From Xiphydria camelus (lineage: Eukaryota > Arthropoda > Insecta > Hymenoptera > Xiphydriidae): a stretch of DNA of 64,000 bases. Positions 43,242 to 53,863 of the stretch are shown here, in pieces. A program made the position numbers and the translations under genes. The first letter of the stretch is position 1; each line of letters begins with the position of its first letter. The stretch covers positions 3,107,501 through 3,171,500 of the forward strand of contig OY783193.1 in the NCBI GenBank assembly GCA_963678675.1, read 5' to 3'. The notes below the pieces were generated by a model that saw only the letters and a program-made list of their open reading frames with translations, was not told the DNA's origin and did not search any database.

Positions 43242-43987
43242 GATGTCGTCACGTGAGTTCCACAGGGTTCTAAGTCCATTCTGGTAACTTCTGAGATAAA
43301 GCAATTTTTAGGGTTTAACTTAACACGGCTTTTGCTGTGATTCTCTCATATTTTAACAATTTTCAGATGGAAACGTATAAATCATCTTATTTGCAAAGGA
43401 TACCAGAGAAAATGTGTTGACCTTTACATTGTTAAAGCATACTCTGCTGAGATATTTTAAAAAAATAACGCCTGTACTTAGAACCATGTGACTCCATAAC
43501 TTTGCCTGTGCTTATTAAAACCAATTTGTTTCTTCTCACTAGTATTCTTTTTTCTCTTTGCAGCTTCCTATACTCTTCACATACATCACAGAGATATTTT
43601 GTGGGTTTTGAGAAGTCTATATTGTCTTCAAAATTGGAAATATGACGATAGAGATGAACTTTCAGATTCTGAGCTTGCAAAATCGGACCACTCATCTGAA
43701 TCAGACATATTTAAACACAAAACAGCAATCCAAATTACAACAGTACACAGAAAACTTGCAACAGCTTGTAAACAGTACTTAGACCATGTGGAAACAAATA
43801 ATATGCAAAAAGATGTTACTTAGAACTCTTTGCGAAAATGTTAATATAGCGCCATTTTTTATCTTAAAGGAAAAATTCCTAAACCAACAGATGCAGGATT
43901 CATTTTTATACACGTTGATGTAAATATCTCATTTTTCACCAAAAGTGTACTTACAATTAGAACCCCGTGGAACTCACTTGACGATGT
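43242..43987 (-). mobile_element. Nested non-autonomous transposon, ACATCGTCAAGTGAGTTCCAC ends
   Basis: ATGTCGTCACGTGAGTTCCAC at 43243 is mirrored by GTGGAACTCACTTGACGATG-T ending at 43987, continuing inward with AGGGTTCTAAGT versus ACAATTAGAACCCC. Ends of about 35 bp with a few mismatches enclose a 746-bp insert that carries coding-like fragments on both strands. Boundaries are confirmed by the empty copy at 37795-37985. Superfamily not certain. Confidence 0.75.
43432..43695 (-). pseudogene. Coding-like fragment in nested transposon
   Basis: An 87-codon minus-strand frame includes FSKPTKYLCDVCEEYRKLQ followed by a lysine/arginine-rich run. A C-x2-C motif of the form CDxCxxY next to a charged stretch is seen in some insect transposases, but I cannot place it securely. 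The opposite strand (43599-43823) is also open and contains an acidic/serine segment DELSDSELAKSDHSSESDIF, so which strand was coding is unresolved. Both start and end within the element, so any gene is a remnant. Confidence 0.3.
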
Positions 43988-44092
43988 ATCAATATACAGG
44001 AAGTGTCAGTTGTGAGAACACTGAGTAAAATCTGCTGTTTGAATTGTTATGCCTCTCCGGATGCTGGGCTTAGCCGTCCGGCTATCAGGACC

Positions 44093-45462
44093 TCAGTGAA
44101 AGTAGAACACAGTTAGCAACACCATCGAACAACTTTTTCGATTAATCTTCGATCGCGTTATCGACCTCCGTAGGACAAGATCATCTCATAATGCGAAAGC
44201 ACGTGTCGACGAGCCTCCATAAAACGTCATCCTTTCGAAGCGGGCTCGCGCAAACGAGAATGATCTCCGTTATCTCCGCTGACCCCCCCCCCCCCGTTCG
44301 CAACCCCTAAACGTTCGCGGTAACAGCGAACGACCCTTCTTTCAGTGCACTCGCTCGGACCTCCATCCGTACCCTCTCTCTTCCCTCGCGCCAAAGGCGA
44401 AGAAGGAGAAGAAGACATTCCCAATCGTCCCAGTTTAACGAGGTCGTCGATTTCGCGCGAGAGGAGCTAGCGCGATCGGGGCGCGAACTCACCCGTCGCT
44501 CTCGACACCTCGCCTCGCCTCTTCCACCCTCGCCGTCAACCCGTGCATCGCTTCCTCGGATAATCGTGTGCGTGAACGAGCCCCACCCTCAGGCGGTCGC
44601 CATTATCCGTAATGAAAACAGAGTACCCGCACCGTGGTACTTGAATAATGCATGGAAGAGAGCGCCGGCTCCCCCTCCGTTTCACCTATACGAACGAGAA
44701 AATCGGGGCCATATATATATCGCGCTCTCAAACGTTCGAACGGAATTGATCCGTCGTAACAAACGAAACGTACAGCGTCTTACGTATACGCGAACGTATA
44801 TGTATAACACTCCTCGGTGGCGCGGCCGAAGGGGAGGATATGTTCATTTTAAATTCCGCTCGTAAGGGATGTCGCGGAAGGATGGCCGAAGGGGTGGCGG
44901 GGGGACGAGGCAGGATAATCCCTGGAACGGGGTTTGCTTTCATCAGATCACCCTATATCCCGGCCTATTTCCTCCGCCCACCCTCTTCACCGCGCGCCAG
45001 TCCGCACACACCCCCCTTCACTCGACACTGCGGAATACCGGGGTAAAAATCCAGCTCGCGCGCGCGCGTTTGAAACTTCATTTCCGCTTCATTTCGCCCG
45101 CTTCAGTTTGAACGCGGCGGAGCACTTCCGGACGCTTCCGCGTCTCCTCGGCGTGGATAAACTCTTGCACTCTCTCGCGTACACGCGGGGGAGAATGGCG
45201 CGCGTATACGGGGTTGATTCGCGAGTGGCGTATCGGGGGAATTCGTGAGGGCCCTTGGAATCTCGTTCGCCGTCGCTTTTTTTGTATCGGGCCGATCGAA
45301 AGCTGCAGTGGCGAGTGAAGCAGTTGTTTCATTGTTTAAGCCCTTTAAGTGACAGAAGACTGGGACACATTTTAAAACACATTTCATTATATGAACTCTT
45401 TTCATGTATATAATATATTTCTTGTAAAGAAAAAATTGTTATTTTTTAAAATTATAGATAAG
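44093..45462. other. CpG-rich stretch, no gene seen
   Basis: A C12 run at 44284-44295 and CpG-dense DNA to about 45260, with opposing frames of up to 104 codons. Could be a regulatory island; no initiator, exon or RNA gene supported. Confidence 0.35.
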
Positions 45463-45714
45463 CTAAGATTGGGTGAGAGCATACAAAAAAATAGACGGGG
45501 CAAGTGCCTCATATCAATCTTCATTCAAGTCTCTTAGTGAATGGTGCTGCCATCTTTAATTTATAATTTGTTGTGAGTACGTCTGTTAATTAAGTTGTTT
45601 TTCTAATCTAAGAGGTATTTCCGCAGTAGCTAACCTAAATTATTGTTTTTCTCGATATGTTGATATAATGTACTCGCCCCGTCTATTTTTCGATACGCTC
45701 TTACCCCGCCTTAC
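45463..45714. mobile_element. Inverted-repeat element, AATAGACGGGGC ends
   Basis: GTGAGAGCATAC..AAAAATAGACGGGGCAAGT (from 45472) is mirrored by ACTCGCCCCGTCTATTTTTCG..GTATCGAAA-type sequence and GCTCTTACCCC at about 45672-45706. The ends pair over about 45 bp with gaps. AT-rich core without coding frame. Confidence 0.75.
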
Positions 45715-46678
45715 CTGACTTATTTATATTATTTTTTCATATGTATTAGAATTTACACTTCGTTTGTGCAGTATTAGTTTCCCATCAAAACATCAGCTAG
45801 GAGACTTAAGCCTGGTGGGAAACTATTCTCCCAGTACAACGTAAAAGGTTAATCATTATACGGGATATGAACCGAGACGAACAAACGCTTTACTCCGTTC
45901 ATTTTCAACGGATAACGCTGGCATAAACTTTGCCGAGTCTCCCGGCGCGCGGAGTAATCGCTTAAAGTTCCGTCTAATCATTCTAAACCCTCCCCTCACT
46001 TACATCCGAGCGCAGTAAACGGGGCGCTCTCGCGCTCATCGCGTACAAAAGCGCCGTCCTTTATAGGTATGCTTTGACGTCGAACGGAGGTCCCGCTGGG
46101 AGGAGCAGAACTTTTCTTCTCGCGTTTCCCCGGGTCTTCCGATGACCGTCCGCCGTCGCGAAAGGAATTTCATCAGAGTAATCTCCTCGCGCTCATCTCG
46201 CCGCAGTTTCCAACTTCACACGTTTTGACTGGGTCTCCGCGTGGGTACTCGTGACATCGCACAAGCCGGCATTTTCTCGAGAGCTCCCTTTCCGCAGCGA
46301 TTAAACTCGCGTGTTTCGTTGGCAGCTCTCGACTCGGTCGATTCGATCGACTTTCTTGCACACGCGGTGAAATTTCGACCGGTTGAATTAGTTAATTAAA
46401 TATCGCCGGTGTAGCGTGTATACACGCGCCCCCGAAGAAGCGGAGGTGGAGCCTCCGATCTATCGACGCGAATTCACTAGGACAGCTGATGTCTATCCGC
46501 CCACGCGTGACCAGGAGCTGTTAGTCCAGCCGCGCTCTACCTCAGCGGCGTCATTTCTCCGTTATTTGTACCCGTCTGTCGTCGCACGTCCGACCCGCTC
46601 TGCCGACCGATGTTGTGTACCGCATCGTAGGCGAAAATTGAAAATTCAAGGGACGGGAATGCTATAAATCTTGAAATA
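45715..46678. other. No gene seen
   Basis: AGTTTCCCATC (45777) faces GGTGGGAAACT (45818), a minor inverted repeat. The remainder is mixed CpG-rich DNA. Confidence 0.4.
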
Positions 46679-46762
46679 AGGAAATTAATTTCACCGACTA
46701 CGGAAACGACGATATTTGAATTTGAGAAATTGTATTGTAGAGACGATGAAACTTAATTTCCT
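46679..46762. repeat. Short hairpin, GGAAATTAATTTCACCG stem
   Basis: AGGAAATTAATTTCACCG faces CGATGAAACTTAATTTCCT across about 45 bp. A small palindromic relic. Confidence 0.55.
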
Positions 46763-47294
46763 CCCGCTTAAATTCATGAAATCACAGATTGACGCGTGAC
46801 GGAACAACTGCGAGCGTCGCGCACACCGAGAGTTAAATTTATTTCGCGAGAGAGACACGAGTCCGATTAGAATCGGAACGCCTCGCCGAGAAAGCCTCGT
46901 AAAGTCCTTGACTGAATTTACCTCGCAGGGGATGCAGTCAGTTTTGATCGGACGCGTTAGAGAAAGCGAGGAAAACGTAGAGAGCGAAACAGGGGAGGAG
47001 GGTGAAGAGTCGGACAGCCGATTTTAAACGCGTCAAACCGTTTTACCGCAACCCTAATAAATCAGGACTCCTAACTGAGTCGCTGCGGCGAAAGGGGCGA
47101 GTGGAGGGGACCTCCGGGAAGGGGCGAAAAACACGTAGCCACGATTTATCGCCGTGTGTACGAGAAGAGATTTTTCTTCGCCCCAAGGACGCGGGAAAGA
47201 GAGAGAGAGTGCTCGAATTTTTCCCCCTCCGCTTTGTCTCGAAACGTACCTATAAAATATTTACACCGGAATCGTATGAATACTGTGCACTCTG
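46763..47294. other. No gene seen
   Basis: Mixed DNA; the 103-codon frame at 47002-47313 runs into the MITE and is not credible. Confidence 0.4.
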
Positions 47295-47491
47295 CACGGA
47301 GAAAATTGAATAGCAACGATTACCAGCCACAGCGGTGAATAGGTAACAGCTTCGACAAAATTCGTGTTGAATAATAATCTGCAGCATAGTAATGATTACT
47401 ATTCTTCGTATTATTCAACGAGATATTATCGAAGCTGTCACCTATTTACTAACCCCTGGCTGGTTATCTCTACTATTCGATCTTCTCCGTG
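47295..47491. mobile_element. 197-bp palindromic MITE, CACGGAGAA ends
   Basis: Starts CACGGAGAAAATTGAATAG and ends TATTCGATCTTCTCCGTG. The arms pair almost throughout: TTACCAGCCA / TGGCTGGTTA, GAATAGGTAACAGCTTCGAC / GTCGAAGCTGTCACCTATTT-like, GTTGAATAATA / TATTATTCAAC. Confidence 0.85.
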
Positions 47492-47537
47492 TATGAGTCA
47501 GCTTCGTCTGTACTTCGTACTGAACACTGGCGTTGGT

Positions 47538-47625
47538 ACACGGTAAAAAAGTAGTGTCATCTGGTGTCACTCAGTCTTATGCCATGATTATTTAACACCA
47601 AAATACTTCTGTACAGATCCACATC
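47538..47625. mobile_element. MITE fragment, CGGTAAAAAAGTAGTGT family, copy 2
   Basis: ACACGGTAAAAAAGTAGTGT, GGTGTCACTCAGTCTTATGCC and TTAACACCAAAA match 34328-34497 and the outer element at 61319. Confidence 0.65.
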
Positions 47626-48035
47626 GCAAATTTTGTTACAGTTTATCTTTTAATCGTTCGGTTCTAATTCATAACAAAAAATGACAAAAATTGGACGTTC
47701 TACGAGCCACAGAGCAGCTTCGATGATCCAACTAATAGGCGTTCCAGTCTCGACCTTTTTTCGGCTCCTTAAAAACTCTAAGAGAAGAGTACAGTGGGCA
47801 GAGAAGGAGAGGGGGAATGAAGAAAAGGACGAATCGTAAGATAATACAATTTTGCAATGGAAGTCTCGTCTCGAATGGCCGACGGCCTGCAAGAGAATTC
47901 ATTGGACTTTCAATAGGCGACTCTTGTCAAAGCCATTACTTCCACCGTAGAGCGCAGAGTGTCGTCAGGAAGTGGAGTGAGAGGAGCGCAGAAAGAGGAT
48001 ATTCCTTCGTCCCTTTATGTCTCGTCCTCTGTAGC

Positions 48036-48037
<2 letters not shown>

Positions 48038-48068
<31 letters not shown>
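48038..48068. repeat. (TC)n microsatellite
   Basis: CT/TC tract of about 30 bases with one TTT interruption. Confidence 0.9.
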
Positions 48069-48069
<1 letters not shown>

Positions 48070-48109
48070 ATATCTCTTATTCTTATATTTGTTTATTTCT
48101 TATTTTTTG

Positions 48110-48424
48110 CTTTCACCGTTATAGTTACAGTTTTAGTTACTTACTTAGTTATTGACTTTATTTACTCGTTATCATTATTATTTCTTTATTTGTTTATTTC
48201 TTATTTTTATTTTGAGTTTTAGTTAATTTTTTTTAAATTATTTTACTGTTTTAGTTAATTACTTAGTTATTGACTTAATTTTTGTACCTTACTTATTTAC
48301 TATTGTTACTCATGTTACTATGACTTACTTATTGCTAGTTATTTACTTTAAAATGTACTATCTTGTGTGCTCTTAGAGGGCTTGCCCTAGAGCAAAATAA
48401 ACGCTTCTTCTTCTTCTTCTTCTT
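48110..48424 (+). mobile_element. Retroposon 3' tail, same family as 6522
   Basis: An AT-rich run with an internal duplication (GTTTTAGTTACTTACTTAGT at 48130 and GTTTTAGTTAATTACTTAGT at 48249, period about 120) leads to the hairpin GCTCTTAGAGGGC..GCCCTAGAGC at 48369-48393, AATAAACGC and (TTC)n. The hairpin and AATAAACGC match 6522-6556; the tail microsatellite differs. A C18 run follows at 48519-48536. Confidence 0.6.
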
Positions 48425-48536
48425 TTCTCTCTCCCTCTCCCCCTCTCCCTCACCGTCCATCTCTCCCGCTACTCAACCACCCCCAGCTCTTCGACTGTAC
48501 AGACGACTGAGTTCTACCCCCCCCCCCCCCCCCCCA

Positions 48537-49516
48537 TATCATCGTATCGTACTCAGCGTCCAATTGCACGTAGAAACTTATGCAATCAGCCTCGGTGTTG
48601 GTACTCATATAAATTAGTATTTAACGAACGTACAGGACGATAGGGATTACGCGAACGCGATACACGCGGTTGCACTCGTAAACGTCCGCCGATGCCTTCC
48701 GGATAACTAATGTCGCGTCGCACGCGATAACTGTACACTGTACTGGGAGAAAATTGGTTGTAGAACAATGGACAGCCTGACGACTCGGCCAATTAATTAG
48801 TTAGCACAGGAGGGAAACTTAAAAATGTCTGAAAAATTGAGGAAGGACTTATGATTTGCCAAAAATTGTAAAGCGGGTCGAGCGATCGTTCTATTTGCTG
48901 AAATTTGCATTCGTATCTTTCACTCCGCACACTGGTTAATCGAGATCGATATACGGACGCGCGGCACCCGTCGAGGTAATAATTCCACGTGCGCGAATAG
49001 GTGCCGGATATTCAGTTTCATTCGCGAGAATTCCATTCCACACACGAGAGAGAGAGAGAGAGAGAGAGTTCGTGAAATAGAAGATTCTCGGAAAGAAAGA
49101 AAAAAACGCCCACGAAGAGATCGTAGATTACGCTCGCAGTTCCGCGCGATATGAACGCGCAATACACGCGCGTGCACATTCAGGTCGACCCTGCGCTCTG
49201 CCGACGCACACGACAGAACGATCGGTATCGCTAAACGTGAATTATTGAGACGTACCGCTTTGCCCTGGTGATACGTGGATGGTGGTTCGAGCCAAACGGC
49301 GCTGCGTACGCGTGTAATGGGTATGTTCACAACTTTTTGTACAACTGTTTAAAGTGCATGAATCGGAAGATTAGGGTATTACAGTAATGTAGGTAAAAAA
49401 TGGATCATTAAAAAAATGTTTTTCCGTTATTTTTGAGATGTTAAAAAAGGCGTTTTAACTGACCAATCAGAGTCGGGCAACAGATTCCCCACCATTCACA
49501 AATCCCTTGCCAATGG
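48537..49516. other. No gene seen
   Basis: Mixed DNA with (GA)n at 49046-49070. The 136-codon minus-strand frame at 48920-49330 crosses the microsatellite and has no domain. Confidence 0.4.
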
Positions 49517-49536
49517 CTTTAGTGACGTCACTAAAG
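49517..49536. promoter_or_regulatory. Perfect 20-bp palindrome with CRE core
   Basis: CTTTAGTGACGTCACTAAAG is fully self-complementary and contains TGACGTCA, the canonical CREB/ATF dimer site. CCAAT boxes lie nearby (GACCAATCAGAG at 49461, CCAATGG at 49510). Known role of the motif is cAMP/stress-responsive transcription; whether a promoter exists here is not shown. Confidence 0.4.
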
Positions 49537-50214
49537 ATTTCGTTTGAATCGAAGCCAAACTTTAAACATTAAAGAAAAAGAAATTAGTGCTCAGAAAAAC
49601 AAACAAACACATCTTGTTAATAAGCACAAAAAGTATTAACGAATGAGCAAAAAAAAAATCGTGAACATGCCCATTGTGGGGTATAGGGAGGATATTGCGC
49701 TCGGAATTTCGGAAGCGTGTAGAAGGAAGGTCGTAACGGGAGATGCGAAATGGTATATGAAAATGTAGGGTTTCGAGAGAAGGGAAAATATACCAAAGCC
49801 GTTCACTCCACATTGGAATACATTACCGTCGATATACGTGCGTTATTACATTTATGATGTGTCACGTGCATACGCAGTTTCATTTCACCAGAAATCGGTG
49901 GGAGCGCGACGCCACCGCGTATCAACGGTGCAGGACGAGCGGCGAGGCGGATTGAATTATGTGATTCGATTGTATCCGTTGCCGCTCGTCCGACATGAAA
50001 TGACCGGAGGGACGAATGGAAGCGTATATTTCGGCGATAATGTTCGGGGGATTCTCGTTAATTTTGCCCTGTTCCGAACAGTCAAGCACGCATATACAAG
50101 GGTTACTACGGAATGAGGTCGAGAGCTTGCGATAATTTCTCGCGCTGAGCGTAGCACAAACCCTTTCGTTTCCCCAATATTTTGGTAAAAATTGAGATTT
50201 CTGGAATTGAACTT
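49537..50214. other. No gene seen
   Basis: Short frames only; a 92-codon + frame and overlapping antisense frames, none recognisable. Confidence 0.4.
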
Positions 50215-50430
50215 CTGAATACACCGTCTCGTGTATTTGTTTCGCACTGATTACGAAAAGCACGGTTATCGGGTCGGTATCTCGAAGGAAATATACGATA
50301 TCGGCGATTCTATGCGCTTGAAAATTATTTGTGTACGAAAAACCATCGAAATCTCGGCGCTCCCCTGAGATCTCTTCAATAAAACTATGATTTTCGAAAT
50401 CGACGTGACAAAATACATCGAACAAAGTTG
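50215..50430 (-). repeat. Dispersed repeat, copy A (longest open version)
   Basis: On the minus strand this lies in a 173-codon frame (49922-50443) whose middle reads RIADIVYFLRDTDPITVLFV, homologous to copy B (12885) in the same frame and to copy C (41420) at DNA level. The retained similarity of translated sequence between A and B suggests an ancestral coding region, but copies B and C are broken. No match to a family I know. Confidence 0.55.
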
Positions 50431-50785
50431 CCGCGCGTTCCACATTTCAGTGATTTTTATTTGTGCCGAAACGGCAACTACCAAGAAATTACCACAGGTT
50501 TAAATTAGATACACGACCGCGTCACCCCGCGCGGACGATTACTTTGCAAATTAAATCGTTGTAACTCGCGCGCGCGTTACCAGACAAATTATCGCTGGGA
50601 GGTGCTCGGCGGTGGGAGTCGCTACGCTTCGCATCCTCGAGAAGTTTCCCTTCCCGGGCGGATATACATACGTATAATACGTACCCCTGAACCAAGGAGA
50701 GAGAGAGTTAGAAAGGAGTTCACGCTGCAATGTCTCCCTCTCTCGACTCCGTGGGCCAACTACGGCGCTAACCGCATTAAAACCG
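50431..50785. other. No gene seen
   Basis: CpG-containing DNA with a short GA tract at 50696-50706; nothing supported. Confidence 0.4.
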
Positions 50786-51417
50786 TAAAGCCGGAAACAG
50801 ACTGAGCTCACGTGCTATCACGTTGTCATGATTTAACCGTGATAGCATGCTCAGAAACACGCTGCTATCGCGCTTTATGATAGCCTTGTTCGCAGAGCAG
50901 ACACAAACCGTTGGCAACTGATCTATAATATGCATGCGCAGTTTGTTAAAAGCGTCGTTCACAAGAATTGTGAACTTTACAAATTTAGTTCGACTAATTT
51001 TAGATATTTGATACCACTAACCTAACTTTTTATACGATACAACCCAATTGTTAGGTTGATGAAACTTTTGAAGCATACATTATTGTGTTTTTTGCTGCTC
51101 GGCGAATACGATGATCACGATATTCAGGCAATCCATGCTTGTATAAAACAGTATGTTCTCTGACTTTTTTCTATTAAAATCTCATCCGTTTTCAAACATA
51201 AACAACGCAACGAAATGTGTGAGTAGGCAGAAGACAATCACGTGCTGGCACGCGTGCGGTTGGCGATGTAACGTAATACGCGTGAGGTGACTTCAGTGTG
51301 GTTCTGATGTAACTGTGATTAAATACATACTATGTAAAACAGCGCTCCACACTTTTCGTCGGTAACGTGATAGCACGTGAGATCACGTGACGTGAGCTCA
51401 GTCTGTGTCTGCCTTAA
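50786..51417. mobile_element. TTAA-type element, GGCAGACACAGACTGAGCTCACG ends
   Basis: The right end, reverse-complemented, reads TTAA then GGCAGACACAGACTGAGCTC. The left end reads TAAA (one change from TTAA) then GCCGGAAACAGACTGAGCTC at 50790. The ends pair through CACGTGCTATCACGTTA and are rich in CACGTG E-boxes. About 624 bp, AT-rich core, no coding frame. Likely a piggyBac-type non-autonomous element. Confidence 0.75.
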
Positions 51418-51781
51418 TCGTGTCCTGCTTTGGGAGGGTTGGTAAGGGTGGAGAGGAAACAAATCGCATCCGCCGTGTCCGTGCACGCGTGGGCGATTAA
51501 CCGAAGGGACGGGGGCGGGCTGCGCGCGTTATACTTTTCCGCGAACTGGGAAACAACGACTGGAGAGGGGCGGCGGTTCGTGCAATTTCAGCGGAATTTG
51601 TATATCAAGCCGAGCGGCGGGGCTGTGCGCGTTGAGCGGACGCGAATTCAATTATATCAGCCGAGTTTCACGAGTGGGTTGCCCTGCAGTCGAGCATTCG
51701 TCCGGGTTACAGTCGAGTTCCTCGGGAGAGCTGACGTTTCCGTGGTTCAGGTGGTATGCCATGCGAGGATGCTATAAACTT
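51418..51781. other. CpG-rich, no gene seen
   Basis: A 115-codon + frame (51430-51777) spans the CpG-rich part; no domain or splice support. Confidence 0.35.
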
Positions 51782-51942
51782 ACACTGAAAAAAGTATTTA
51801 GCTAATCCAGCTATATTTCTGGCTGCCTCAGACACAACTAGATAAATATTGCTAGCGTAGCAAGAATTCTTGCTATTGCGAAGAAAATTATCACTGCAAT
51901 TACTATAATTTTTTCTAGTTGTGGCCAAATTTTTTTCAGTGT
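51782..51942. mobile_element. 161-bp MITE, ACACTGAAAAAA ends
   Basis: Starts ACACTGAAAAAAGTATTTAG and ends AAATTTTTTTCAGTGT. It contains the self-complementary GCAAGAATTCTTGC and the pair CACAACTAGA / TCTAGTTGTG. Same family as 31021-31150, opposite orientation. Confidence 0.85.
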
Positions 51943-52730
51943 ACTCGCCGGGAAAGAAACTCGAATCGCTGTTATCTCATTGTCCATAAATGTTTGGCCT
52001 GTATCGATATATAAGGCTTTATTGTAGATAGAAACGTAATCTTCAAAAAAGTATTATACATACGGGCCGTAAGCTCCTAGGTAATGGCTATACGAGTGAT
52101 TAGATAATAGTGATTCGAGTTTCTTTCCCGGCGAGTAGGTTTAGCCTCGTGTGGTATCTGCTGCTGCTGGTATATATTATATTGTATTTCTCTCTCCTGT
52201 TCGACAACGTCAGATCGTTACATTCACATGTATTCGCAAATTGGATATTTTTCAGTTCTCTAACTTCGATAAGGAAAAGGGACTTTTGTTGGTCACTGTA
52301 GAGTTTCGTCGCTTCGACACTCGAAGCGCATCGAGAGCGTCGATGCGCGACATAATTATTATGTTTATTATTACCATTAATGGTAAAACAATTTATCAGC
52401 AGCCCCGTTGTCCGCGGTGCCATCGCGTTCCGCCACGATGTGCGTGATTCGCGATGTTATTGTCACTGTCGTTATTATTGTCCTTGTCGTTATTATGATA
52501 ATCTTTCATACGCCGTTTATAACGAGGTCGTCGCGTGGACATATACGCGAGTCCGTTACGCGCCTCCTCGCCTTCGTTTCCTCTTCCAGCCCCGGTTGAT
52601 TATTCTTTTAACCGTTTTGTTCCCGGGGCGCTATCGGGAATATGGATATCGACGCTAGTGTTAGTGCGATCACCGGAAACTTCCATTAAAAAATAATCAA
52701 CCTCTCTCGCACAAAGGCGATGATATTATA
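51943..52730. other. No gene seen
   Basis: Mixed DNA, with a run of GTTATTAT/TTATTGTC at 52454-52500. Nothing supported. Confidence 0.4.
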
Positions 52731-52965
52731 CACAGAGAAAATGAATTTGGTGGATCTATAAATTATGACTTGTGCGGGGTCGCGAGTAATTATCTATTTA
52801 TATCGATCTCATCTTTTTTTCATATTAATTCAATAAGTATTTCTTCCTTGCAATCACATACTATTCCACATGGCTCCAAGGAGGAGATACATATCTAACT
52901 GATGTATTAAAAAATGTCCTCGATACACACAAGAAGTAGATGCTTAATTATTCTTATTCTCCGTG
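52731..52965. mobile_element. MITE, CACRGAGAA ends
   Basis: Starts CACAGAGAAAATGAATTTGG and ends ATTATTCTTATTCTCCGTG. Shares GCGGGGTCGCGAGTAATTAT and TTCCTTGCAATCACAT with 37320-37789. Confidence 0.7.
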
Positions 52966-53863
52966 TACTATACGTAGACGTGAAAACAAAATATCCTTAC
53001 GAGCGACACAATCGCACACAACGGTCTTCCTGGAAACGCTATTGCCCGCAAAAGTAAAATTCCAACCTTTTCGCGCGAGAAACGCGCCCGCGTGCACTCC
53101 AATCGCCCGCGTAAAATCGAGCCAAGCGAAAACCCCCTTTCTCTTGCACACGCAGATTCATGGCCTCAGCCAGCTAGCGCGTCAGATCGAGCACGACCCG
53201 TGCCCGCAACACGACGAAGCCGTAACAGCCGCGACGGAAAGAGCCTGAAGTGTGGCGCTGTTCGCGCTTCGCTACGAAAGGGCGGGGCGTCGAGAAATCC
53301 CGCGGAGCCCCATGACACGTCGCGCAACGACGGTGCAACGTACAGCGCGTAGTGACAAATGATCGATCGAGCCGTCGCACCGCAAACACCTGCATCAAAC
53401 GATCGATCCTCCGGGAGATCTCGATCCGGAAGAGGGGCGCGAGGCAGCGCACCGGAAATAGACGGGGGGAGAGGATCGCTCGATAAGGCTATTTTATCGT
53501 CGTCCTAAACGTAATCGATAGTGTTCAACAGTCAGCTCGGATAGCAGGGGGGATCGGTACAGTCCCGTTATACGCGTCTCTTTTTTTGTCTCTTTTCGCG
53601 GCGAGCCAACGGAGTGCGAATACACCCGTATCCGCATCTCCGAATCCGCGCGTCGATGCGTTACGATACGACGGGCGCCGCGATACGCATCCGTGGTGGG
53701 GGGCAGGGGCTACGAGAATCGATAGTCGCGTCACTCGGGAGAAGCAATATTAGTTCGTAGAGAGAGGAGTCGACCGGCCGGCCGGCCGGCCGGGTCAGCG
53801 ACGTTCTCGGCGAGATTCCGCGTGTAGGGGAAGTTTAGAGAAGCGAGAAAAGCGGAGGGCATC
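52966..53863 (+). promoter_or_regulatory. CpG-rich leader/promoter region of the exon at 53864
   Basis: CpG-dense sequence runs from about 53040 to the ATG, with a (CCGG)n run at 53773-53792. An initiator-like TTCAACAGTCAG lies at 53523-53534. An in-frame TAG at 53825-53827 fixes the ATG as the first possible start. No TATA box seen. The transcript start is a guess. Confidence 0.4.

Larger units (their letters stand above)
43127..44092 (+). mobile_element. MITE split by a nested transposon
   Basis: The left half 43127-43241 (CAATAGCAGGACATGTCCTGG, AGTATAATTCAAATTATTG) and right half 43988-44092 (ATACAGGAAGTGTCAGTTGT, ACTGAGTAAAATCTGCTG, CTATCAGGACC) together correspond to the intact inverted copy at 37795-37985. 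The intervening 746 bp are absent there. Confidence 0.75.
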
